Made by a program: the position numbers and the translations under genes. 64,000 nucleotides of DNA from assembly GCA_019279435.1 (NCBI GenBank), contig JAAALK010000082.1:83114989-83178988 (forward strand). The letters run 5' to 3'. This DNA is from Zizania palustris (taxonomy: Eukaryota > Streptophyta > Magnoliopsida > Poales > Poaceae). The notes under the pieces are model-generated. The model did no database searches. It worked only from the letters and a program-made list of their open reading frames with translations, and had not been told where the DNA came from. Positions 1 through 9,379 of this stretch are shown here, in pieces. The stretch's first letter is position 1; each line of letters starts with the position of its first letter.

Positions 1-363
1 TAGGATCGAAGCACACTTTCTGTAGCTCGGGATGCAACGGAGACTCGCTATCGAAGGAAGCATTCTCCGAGGCTTCTAGATAAGGAAGTTCGTCGTCTTG
101 GGGCACTTCGGGGATGACCGGGGTGGCCTGAGAACGGAGCCTATCTGCGGCTTCTTGCCACCACCTCGCTACCTCAGCTTGGAGACTAGCCATTTGAGCG
201 GCCATATCGCCAAGACCGTCCTCATTTCCTCCGGAAGGACCTTCCGGGTCTTGAGAACTGTACACATCAGTCCGAAGTGGAATCTGAGGTGGAAGAGGGA
301 CTCCGGTGGGCCGAAGTATGGATGGAGTTGGGGGAAGAACTCCGTATGCTCGACGAAGGGGAA
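1..363 (-). pseudogene. Gypsy A gag, inner fragment
   Basis: The reverse strand here matches the gag region of gypsy C around 45840-46200 base by base over long stretches, including the proline-rich N-terminal part and the segment encoding a QMASLQAK-like stretch. It is the continuation of the gag that starts at 7660, cut off by the S1 insertion at 363/364. The fragment leaves the window before the core gag homology domain. Gag would form the particle shell. It is non-functional as it stands because of the 7.2-kb insertion. The plus-strand open frame over the same bases is only a shadow of this gag. Confidence 0.8.
359..363. repeat. Target-site duplication of S1 (left copy, gggaa)
   Basis: gggaa sits directly left of the S1 terminus TGTAGG and is repeated at 7526-7530 directly right of the other terminus ...CTCA. 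A 5-bp duplication is normal for LTR retrotransposon integration and proves that 364-7525 moved as one unit. Confidence 0.9.
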
Positions 364-1893
364 TGTAGGACCGAAGTAGCGACCAGAGGGGGGGGGGGGT
401 GAATGGGCGCCTAAGAATTTCTTACTAAACTATATTTTAATCCCAACACCCAAATGAACTTGACCAGACAAATAATATTTGCAAAACAAATTTCAAAACT
501 TAAAGTTGTCTAGCTTAAAAATGATAGAATAAATAGATATACCACGAAATATTTATATTGCAATCTAGAAATAAAATCCTAATCAAATAAATAAAACATG
601 GGTCATTCAAAAATTAATTCAGAAATTAACCTAACATATTTCAGGTAAAGATTAGAATTAAAAATATTACTGCAACTAATAAACTTTTCCTTACTTTTTA
701 TATGAGTAGATTAGACAGATACAAATAAAAATATGCGATTTCTAAAAGCAGTTCAGCAGATTAAATTAACACGAAATTTCTAAACGAATTTCCGCTAATT
801 AATTAATAGCTTAATTAATTAATTAATGATTATCTCTAAAAATGATCTACTAAAAAATAGGAGATTAGAAATCTTACTTAGGAGCACTGCGTCCGGCCGT
901 GTGAAGAAAACAGACGCCGTGCGGAGATAAGAAGAACCGCCGCGCCTCCCGCCGTGGCAAGGCGTGCACCTGCTAGCACCTGTTTGCCGTGCTGCAGGGA
1001 GAAAAACACAGGCAGACAACGCAATGGGACCCACATGGGGAAACGTGCCGAACACCTCAAAAATTGTTGCCGCCGGGAACCTGTGGACGCGCACTGCTCC
1101 ACGCCGAAGCCGCCGGGAGCCGAGCGTGCCGCAAGCCTCAGCCGCGTCACGGAAAACAGCCGACGTGCGATGCTGAGCGTGCGGAAGACAACGAAGAATT
1201 CCACGCCTAGAGAAGAGAAGGAAGAGCTCGACGGAGTAGAAGATTTTTCAGATCAAAATTAGTAGCCAACTTTCCATGGAAAAAGGATAGCCAAAAAACA
1301 AATGTGGAATGTAGATTGAATCTATTAAAACAGTCATCTATCCCCAAGGGGATAGGGGCATATTTATAGGCAAATCCTAATACATGAAAAGACTAATTTA
1401 CCCTTAGGTAGAATAAACTGACTCTAAAATAAATTCCGAAAATTACTAAAATATTCTTAGAAAAATTACCTGACTTAAATAAAAATATTCTAAACTTAGA
1501 AACTAAATATTAATATCCTAAAAAACGCATTAAACATAGATTGTCAGTTTTACGCCGAAACTGACAAAGCATCCACCGTCTTCGCACCGGGTACCCGGAT
1601 TGGGCTGACCCGACACCGCAGCTTCCTCAGCCCGGCAATCGCTCACCGCTCGTGTACCTGAGTCAAACCCAGTCAACAGACCAATGGATCATCTGCCGCT
1701 CCTAGCCATGTACCCGGATTGGGCCAGCCTGACTCCGCGGCTCCTCTGCCCGGCCGTCGCTCACTGCCCGTGTACCTGAGTCACATGCGCCTCAGACTCA
1801 GCAGGTCTTCATCTCTCCCTTCCTTTGACTTCCGTTGACAATCAATCATCACATCTGGAATATCAAAACCATATTCTTCAACATGGTTTCTCA
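364..1893 (-). repeat. S1 3' LTR
   Basis: 1530-bp LTR; in element orientation it starts TGAGAAACC (plus-strand end 1893) and ends GGTCCTACA (364). It has an AT-rich middle, a CpG-rich part with tandem palindromic units (about 1555-1790) and a TATA-like box read on the minus strand near 1350-1362. It is about 125 bp longer than the right LTR because of an extra segment near 1215-1340. The hairpin with stem GTCAGTTT/AAACTGAC at about 1545-1567 is shared by all Sirevirus LTRs here. Confidence 0.9.
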
Positions 1894-3290
1894 ATCTCCC
1901 CCTTGATGAGTGCATTGTCAACACCCTTTACAGCTCATCTCCAGAACCTGCAAAACACGTGGAAACAGAAAAACAAAGACAAAAGAAAATAGAAGAAGGA
2001 AAATAAAAGTTTAACCCTAATGACCAAAAGCGAAACAAAAGCACGAAAATGGTCATTATGGTTAACCAAAAATAAAGCCTCAAAAACAAGTGCAAATCTC
2101 AGAATTAAGTGCAAATCTCAGAATTACCAACAAGGAACTCCCCGTGAAATAAATCCCAGAGAAAGCTAAAAATATATCCAAAATTTCTCCCCCTTGTTGA
2201 CAATTGGACTCATCAAGTGAGACTAAATGCACTCTAAAGAGACATAAACACAAACTCCCCCTGAAATGCAGCCCCCCTCAAAATATGCCATGAATGCAGA
2301 TGGGGTGCAGGTGGAGTGTGAAAAGCATGCTTCTTAGATATGATTAACTGCAATAACAACATCTAACAGGTATAGCGAAAGATATACTGTCTAAGATACA
2401 TGACATGATCAGTGCAATAGATGATATCTTAAGAAAGTCATTAGCACGCATTTTTCGATTTTTGCAAAACAAAAGCATCACCATATTTTCTAGTTGACAG
2501 GCAAAGTAAAGCATGATATGCAAAAGCTAACTGATATCTACCAAGATAAGCATTGTCCAAAAACAAAGTGCTTCAGCAAACTTGTCATCTTTTTAAATTT
2601 TTCATATTATTTCTTTTTCATTTCAGCCAGGGGTTATTTACATGTCAAACCTTATGCTAACCGACCAAGTCAAGCCTAGGCCAGAACTGGACCGTCAGAA
2701 GCTTAAGACATTGGTCTTGGCATACATTACACCGTCCTAGTTCATACCAAAGTGCTATGGTAAGCAGTCCAGAACAATGCAATGCGACAAAGCAAACCCA
2801 CCTGGATCTTTTCTGAGAATCATAAAAATGCGTAAATTTTTCATTTTTCTGAATTTTTATCATTTTAAAGCACATTTTGCATATTTAAAGCATATAAATG
2901 TCCAAGTTGCATATCTGCATCTAAGTAAGGATCTAGCTACAAGGCATGTAAAAGATAGCGAAAGCATTCAGCCTACACATGCTAGTTACTAGAAGCAATG
3001 GTGATCATTTTTCAATTTTAAAACATAAAAGCCATGCATATGACAAATATCAGATATATCATGTGAACTGAAGCAAAACATGATCATCGACAAGTAATCA
3101 AAAACATATACTAGCTAGAGAAAGTAAAGCAGATTAATCATATAACAGAAGCAAGCTCAAAATGTGATAGATGATTATGCATGATATGAACGCACACAAA
3201 AAGACTCAATAATAAAAAAATAAAGAAGAAAATAAAAACTGATACCAATGAAAAGCTAACTCAAAATATCCTAAAAAAGGATACACAACT
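1894..3290 (-). promoter_or_regulatory. S1 3' non-coding region with multiple polypurine tracts
   Basis: Next to the LTR the minus strand reads CTCATCAAGGGGGAGAT, the main polypurine tract that primes plus-strand DNA synthesis. More AAGGGGGAG-like tracts follow near 2136, 2184 and 2252-2275. Several such tracts plus a long untranslated stretch are a published hallmark of Sireviruses. No coding sequence is evident; short open frames here are AT-rich chance frames. Confidence 0.8.
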
Positions 3291-3303
3291 CCCCAAAACA
3301 CGA

Positions 3304-6062
3304 TCAATAATCATGAGTGGGACCAAACGGTCCAATGCCAGGTTTAGTAAAAGTTTTGAACCAGTGTCGAGCCATCTGCGCGTATGTAGAAAAGCAAAAG
3401 GAATCATATGAGTCCGGACTGAAGCGCGGATCAAAGCGCGGTCCTCTGTTCTTCCTAAAATCATGGTCGCGAGATCCAAAATCGTATCCATAACGAGCTG
3501 GAACTCTGCCGGAACGGAAACCACCCTCTGGAGCACGGTCATGAAAACCGTTTCCTCTACCACCACCTACACGACATGGCCTGGACTCTAGCCTCTCTCT
3601 ACATCGAGGAACTCTCTGTCTACCACCCTGCTGGTAGAACTGCTCCTGCCCACCTCGAGCTCTCTCTGCTCGCTCAACCCGCTTCCTCCTAAAGCAAAAC
3701 TTCTCAAGATGCCCGTCTCTCTGACAAAACTCACAGTGATAGGTAGGCTTCTTGGATTGTGGTTGAGACTTAGGATTCTTAGGCTTGGTGGTGTTTGGTG
3801 TATCATCCTTGGTGTGAGAAGGTCCAAGTAAGAAATCAAGTGAAGTGTGGAGATTTTTAGGCCTGGGAACCCAGATCTGCTTCTTAGGTGGAGCTTTAGG
3901 TTGTTCTTGGATCACTCCATCCTTGGGCTGACTATCCTTAAAGGACACAGTGGAGTGAGTCTTGGGATATCTCTGTTCGAGAGTCATCTTACTCCACTCC
4001 ACTGCTCGGCTAATAGCACTCTCAAAATCAGCCTTGGTATAGGTGTAACCTACCCAAACCCATCTGGTCTCTTGAATTGCTGAATCATCATGCTGAGTTG
4101 TGGCTCTCTAGCACTAATCCAACTCAGGATCTGACGGAGGTAAAAGTTCTCGTTCTGAACATCAGCTAGCTCCTCTCTCAAAGAAGCTAACACCTCCACC
4201 TGAGACAAGCAGATCTCACACTCTCTATCAATATCGATAGACTTATCTGCTTTTAGCTTGATCACCTCCATTCTAATGGACAAACAGTTCTCACAAACAG
4301 TGGATGGAATCGACAAGGTCTCAAGCTCTAGCTTAGTCTGCTCCAACTCAGCAGCTCTCACTCTAGCTAACTCGCTCAACTTCTCATCACTCTTGGCTCT
4401 CAGCTCGGCTATACAAGCTAAATGGGATGGGCAGTCTACACAAGGTGCGACGACAGTGACATGAGAATCTTTCAACTCCTGCTGAGCGCTCTCAAGCTCA
4501 GTGGCCAAAGCATCTCTCTCATCTACTCTCTCGGTGTACCTGGACTTAAGAGTCATCATGTCACACAACATCACCTCACAGTTAGGGCACTCACCACTAT
4601 CACCGAAGCAAGGAGAAGAAGACAAACTCTCAATCTTACCATTTGCTGTGGCAAGCTCACTCTCAAGCTCATCTATCCTCTTCTTAGCCCCTCTAAGCAG
4701 TTTCTCCCTATACTTCAACTCCTGACTATTCTATTCTAGTAAATTAACAACTTCTTGTTCATAGGAAGATGCCTTCTCATCGTCGTCGTCGTTGTCGGAG
4801 TCGTCAGAGGAGTCCTTCTCTTTCTTCTCCCCAAGAGCCATTGAGCAGAAGCTCTTGTGGGGTCTTCGGCTGTGACGTGAGCGACTCTTCGGCTTGTCCC
4901 CGAAGGTCATGAAACAGAGGCCCGCTGGATTGTCCCTGTCCTTCCCCTTCCTGATCATGATCTCTTCATCACTTGAACTTGAAGACGAGGAGGAAGACGA
5001 GGATCTCTTGGAGTATCTTTTCTCCATCTCGGCGAAGAAGGTCTTGTCTCGCTTCTTGTTCTCACGCTTGTAATCCTTTAGAGTATTTCGAAAAAATCTT
5101 GTCTTGGGCTTGCCCTTTGTGGAGTTGTCATACTTGCCGGAGTTGTTGGAGTTGCCGCTAGTGCCCTTCTTGTAATTCTTCTGCTTGGGGCAGTCAACGA
5201 TGAAATGACCTGGGTCACCACACTCAAAGCATCCGGATTGTGTACCGTGTCTCTTAAACATTCGCTTATCATAGACACGTCACACCCGGTTGTTAAACAA
5301 ACACAGATCATCATCTCCTAGAGTATCAAGATGTTCCTCAGAGATAGACATCAAGGAAAAGGCAGTACAACTCATGGCATTAGGATCAGCAGACGGTGTC
5401 GCAAGTGCCAGAGTCTTGGAGCCAGAATCAGTGAGATTTGATCTCAACTGAATATCAACCTCTGAGGCCTTGAGCTTACTAAAAAGCTCTGCGACGGTCA
5501 AGGTATCATAAGACGCGCTCTCAACAATAGAAGAAACCTTGATCTCTCAGATCTTAGGGTCTAGGGTATGGAGTACCTTAAGCGCATGTTCATGATCTGA
5601 GACCAGCTGATCACCCTCGGCTTTGTTAACACGAAGCTTGTTGATGATCGATTGAAAACGACCAAACAAAACCTCAACAGTCTCACCCGGCTTCTGTGAG
5701 AAATTTTCATACTCACGCCGGTAGGTCTGATATAGTCTAGCCTTGACCTGAGCTGTCCCCTCATGATGTGCCTGGAGAGTAGCCCAGATCTCTCTAGCAG
5801 TGGTGAGATGGCTAACACGTTCGAACTCACTAGGACCTAGACCAGAAAATAAAATGTTCACCGCCTTACTATTATTTTGATGCTGGGTAATTATATTTTC
5901 AGCAGTATCCGCAGCAATAGTCGTAATGGTGAAACTAGGATGAACACAAATCTCCCATATGTCCGAGCTCTGGCTCATAAGGTATGCTCGCATGCGAGTC
6001 TTCCAATAAGTGTAGCCAAAAGCTTCTAGGGATGGGATTTTACCAGAAGACGTCATGGTCAC
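3304..6062 (-). pseudogene. S1 gag (broken)
   Basis: Gag reads leftward from 6062. An N-terminal UBN2-like domain (about 190 residues, with the SLEAFGYTYWKTRMRAYLMS type start) is followed by a first zinc knuckle CX2CX4HX4C (CFECGDPGHFIVDC, near 5210), a serine-rich run (about 4970-5000), coiled coil (about 4060-4718) and a second knuckle (CEFCQRDGHLEKFC, near 3700-3740), then an arginine/glycine-rich tail. The frame is broken by in-frame stops at 5547, 5280 and 4731 and by a frameshift near 4050. At least the first two stops look like single transitions from the codon seen in S3. Gag would build the virus-like particle. Not functional as it stands. Confidence 0.88.
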
Positions 6063-6108
6063 TACCTAGGTTTTAAATCGGTTAAGATATTAAAAAAAAC
6101 CTAACCTC

Positions 6109-6120
6109 GCTTTGATACCA
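6109..6120 (-). promoter_or_regulatory. S1 primer-binding site (initiator tRNA-Met)
   Basis: The minus strand reads TGGTATCAAAGC, one mismatch from the plant initiator-Met site TGGTATCAGAGC, two bases from the 5' LTR. It would anneal the tRNA that primes minus-strand DNA. Confidence 0.88.
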
Positions 6121-6122
6121 CT

Positions 6123-7525
6123 TGTAGGACCGAAAGTAGCGACCAGAGGGGGGGTGAATGGGCGCCTAAGAATTTCTTACTAAACTATATTTTAATCCCA
6201 ACACCCAAATGAACTTGACCAGACAAATAATATTTGCAAAAAAAATTCAAAACTTAAAGTTGTCTAGCTTAAAAATGATAGAATAAATAGATATACCACG
6301 AAATATTTATATTGCAATCTAGAAATAAAATCCTAATCAAATAAATAAAACACGGGTCATTCAAAAATTAATTCAGAAATTGACCTAACATATTTCAGGT
6401 AAAGATTAGAATTAAAAATATTACTGCAACTAATAAACTTTTCTTTACTTTTTATATGAGTAGATTAGACAAATACAAATAAAAATATGCGATTTCTAAA
6501 AGCAGTTCAGTAGATTAAATTAACACGAAATTTCTAAACGAATTTTCCGCTAATTAATTAATAGCTTAATTAATTAATTAATGATTATCTCTAAAAATGA
6601 TCTACTAAACAATAGGAGATTAGAAAACTTACCTGGGAGCACTGCGTCCGACCGTGTGAAGAAAACAGACGCCGTGGGGAGATAAGAAGAACCGCCGCGC
6701 CTCCCGCCGTGGCAAGGCGTGCACCTGCTAGCACCTGTTTGTCGTGCTGCAGGGAGAAAAACACAGGCAGACAACGCAATGAGACCCACATGGGGAAACG
6801 TGCCGAACACCTCAAAAATTGTTGCCGCCGGGAACCTGTGGACGCGCACTGCTCCACGCCGAAGCCGCCGGGAGCCGAGCGTGCCGCAAGCCTCAGCCGC
6901 GTCACGGAAAACAGCCGACGTGCGATGCTGAGCGTGCGGAAGACAACGAAGAATTCCATGCCTAGAGAAGAGAAGAGAAGGGGATAGGGGCCTATTTATA
7001 GGCAAATCCTAATACATGAAAAGACTAATTTACCCTTACATAAAATAAACTGACTCTAAAATAAATTCCGAAAATTACTAAAATATTCTGAGAAAAATTA
7101 CCTGACTTAAATAAAAATATTCTAAACTTAGAAACTAAATATTAATATCCTAAAAAACGCATTAAACATAGATTATCAGTTTTACGCCGAAACTGACAAA
7201 GCATCCACCGTCTTCCCACCGGGTACCCGGATTGGGCCGACCCGACCCCGCAGCTTCCTCAGCCCAGCAATCGCTCGTCGCCCGTGTACCTGAGTCAAAC
7301 CCAGTCAACAGACCAGTGGATCATCTGCCGCTCCTAGCCATGTACCCGGATCGGGCCAGCCCGACTCCGCGGCTCCTCTGCCCGGCCGTCGCTCACTTCT
7401 CGTGTACCTGAGTCACATGCGCCTCAGACTCGACAGGTCTTCATCTCTCCCTTCCTTTGACTTCCGTTGACAATCACTCATCACATCTAGAATATCAAAA
7501 CCATATTCTTCAACATGGTTTCTCA
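6123..7525 (-). repeat. S1 5' LTR
   Basis: 1403-bp LTR nearly collinear with the left one except for the missing segment of about 125 bp. The minus strand carries a TATA-like CCTATAAATAGG near 6980-6995 followed by transcribed AT-rich sequence. The conserved CG-rich palindromic block lies at about 7185-7430. Confidence 0.9.
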
Positions 7526-7660
7526 GGGAATCCCTTCGGGAGTCTGGGGTGAAGGAAATGCCGAAGATCCTCCGACCTCTACTGTGTTTGAAGATCTTAC
7601 TCTGGAGGTCCGAGGGGACCTCCGAGTAGGACTACCACCTGAACTCTGCTTGGGAGGCAT
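7526..7660 (-). pseudogene. Gypsy A gag, N-terminal fragment
   Basis: The start codon is at 7658-7660 (minus), giving the same MPPKQ start as gypsy C gag and the same arginine/serine/proline-rich N-terminus. Only the first 45 or so codons are present before the S1 insertion; the frame continues at 363 going left. Confidence 0.82.
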
Positions 7661-7700
7661 GGTTTGAGAACTTGGTAGAGAATAAAGTTTTTTGAACTAG

Positions 7701-7722
7701 GTTCCCCACGGACGGCGCCAAC
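7701..7722 (-). promoter_or_regulatory. Gypsy A primer-binding region
   Basis: The minus strand next to the LTR reads GTTGGCGCCGTCCGTGGGGA, the same position and form as the gypsy C site (GTTGGCACCGTCTGGGGGGA at 45643). This GGCGCCGTC-type sequence is common behind plant gypsy LTRs; I do not assign the tRNA. Confidence 0.65.
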
Positions 7723-8218
7723 TGTTGGCATAAAGGATTACGCTAATAGGTTTCTAAGGATTAGAAACTAACAAATGAAGTGTTTGTGAAGTAAACTATT
7801 TTAAGCCTCCGAAGGGGATAATAGCTCAAAATAGTTCGAAGATGTGTATTGAATAACTCAGTATTCGATGATCATTAAAGGGTAAAACGGGGGGTATTTA
7901 TAGGCCAAAACCGTAAGGAAAAGACCTTTTTACCCATCTATTACAACCGACATAGTGGAAACTATTCGGTACCCTTAATATGGCTAAAACGGTAAAAGGC
8001 TAATCTAATGAGAAAGAAAATAAGCCTTCCATCTTAGCTGGCAAGGATGCTCTCTGAAGGATCAGTGTTCGAAGATATACTCCGAACTAGAGTTTGCCTC
8101 TATCCTTCGAACTTGTTCCAGTACACTTCCGGAGTTAGATGTTGTAAACCTTCGATTAAATCACCTGCCTTTGTCTTGTTGCAGTAGTGACCCCGACGAT
8201 GAAGTATTTCCCCCAACA
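7723..8218 (-). repeat. Gypsy A 5' LTR
   Basis: 496-bp LTR bounded by TGTTGG (7723) and CCAACA (8218) on the plus strand. Length, termini and internal order match the 495-bp gypsy C LTRs. A minus-strand TATA-like GGCCTATAAATACCC lies at about 7889-7905. Confidence 0.88.
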
Positions 8219-9379
8219 GAGCATAACTTTAAAACTGTAATAGGATTGATATGAAATCTGAACACATGAAACTAAACTTCAATATGAATCTTTCCAAAAA
8301 GATTTAACTCAAATCCTACTTCCCATTAAAAAGTTCTGATCCCCAAGAGTTACAGTAGGGTAAAAACAGAATAGATTCATACTTCAAATTAAAACTTAAT
8401 TAGTGATAAAATACGAGGAATTAACCAGCAATACTTTGCATATCTCTATCTTAATGTCATAGCAAGGTTTTGGATGAATCAAATTGGATTAAATCACAAG
8501 TAAAAGTGAAATCACAGAATAAGCAAAAACAATGGAAACTGATGAGTACTAAGAATAAAGAACGTGATACCACACTCTTTGATGTTTAAAGATGAATCTT
8601 TATTACATAAGAGTGTTTACAAGGTGTAATACAAAGCACCCCTCACCAAATCACGTACAAATCCCTAGATAGAGAGAAAGGCTAAACCCTAATTTGTATC
8701 TTGTTCCTTTAACATTTCTTCTACTCGCCCCTCTAGTCTTTTTATAGTACCGCATGGCTTCTACCAGGATCCACGAAAATGACAACTTTTGGAATCCTAA
8801 TCAAACTAAGAATACATATCCCTTATGAAACTTTTGATAGAAAAAATGGCATTAATTGTCAGGATTATCAAAATATCAATTTTGGTAGTTTGGGCCGGAA
8901 ATACACAAGTCTTGGCACAGGCCGAAGCCTCATAGTGCCGAAGGCCCATCAACATGAGGCCTCGGAGGCCTTTTAATGGCCTGCTGGCTTTGTCCTACAG
9001 GCCCTTCGGAGGTCTTCCTCGCTTAAGCTTTGGCCCAAGGAGCAAGCTTCGGCGGTCCTGCCGAAGGCCCACTTCGGGCAAAGCTTCAGAGATAGAGTTT
9101 GATACAGATTCTTATTGTTTTTTCCCTAAACTTGATTATGCCGAATATTATCAGATTAGAATTAGAGATAAGAAGACTAGCACCCCCCAACAACAAATCA
9201 ATCACAAATCCCTAGCTTTGAACCGTACTTTAATTTCTTTACTTTTCCGTACACCTTCGTGGGTTTGCCTGGAAGACCTCCATCAGCCACGCCATAACAG
9301 TGGTAAACCTTGTTTGTTTGCCTATGAATCATCTGTTAATCTACGTAACAGATTGCTATCAACTTGTTGGCTCTCTTGT
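8219..9379. other. Unassigned flank, possibly part of the gypsy B LTR
   Basis: No gene is supported. The left half is AT-rich; the minus strand has a TATA-like CTATAAAAAGACTAG (about 8737-8751) and a downstream AATAAAG, so it may hold a decayed LTR or promoter. The right half (8900-9090) has many CTTCGG/CCGAAG motifs like the sequence right of S2 at 32400-32870. The S2 target duplication shows that 9379 and 32295 were once adjacent. A 24-bp sequence (9335-9358) is repeated at 32309-32332. Confidence 0.5.

Larger units (their letters stand above)
364..7525 (-). mobile_element. S1: Sirevirus-like Ty1/copia element lacking pol
   Basis: Complete 7.16-kb element on the minus strand with LTRs at both ends (364-1893 and 6123-7525), terminal TG...CA, a 5-bp duplication, a primer site for initiator tRNA-Met and several polypurine tracts. 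The inside codes only for gag. Directly after the gag 3' end the sequence jumps to the last codons and 3' non-coding part of the element, so protease, integrase, reverse transcriptase and RNase H (about 3.2 kb in S3) are missing. Gag itself has stops and a frameshift. It could only have moved with enzymes supplied by full-length relatives such as S3, unless pol was lost after insertion. Confidence 0.9.
1..8218 (-). mobile_element. Gypsy A: 5' end of a Ty3/gypsy element, split by Sirevirus S1
   Basis: This minus-strand element enters the window at its right end: 5' LTR 7723-8218, primer-site region just left of it, gag start at 7660, then gag running off the left edge. A Sirevirus (364-7525) sits in gag; removing it and one copy of the 5-bp duplication gggaa (359-363, 7526-7530) makes gag continuous. 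Gag and LTR are clearly related to gypsy C at 45148-56459, so I place it in the same family (Tat-like, by inference from gypsy C). Protease and pol lie outside the window. Its own right flank is gagca (8219-8223); the matching left copy is not visible. Confidence 0.88.

Noticed and set aside
819..1262. Overlapping open frames of 70-108 codons on both strands in the CG-rich part of the S1 LTR, and the same at 6574-7005
   Set aside because: They lie in LTR sequence, overlap on both strands, show low-complexity R/A/S composition and recur only because the LTR recurs. No gene signal.
8570..9195. A solo LTR between 8570 and 9195 (TGTTGGGGGG-like start, TATA box and GGTATCA end on the minus strand)
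   Set aside because: Flanking bases do not form a target duplication and no second copy is in the window, so I leave the interval unassigned.
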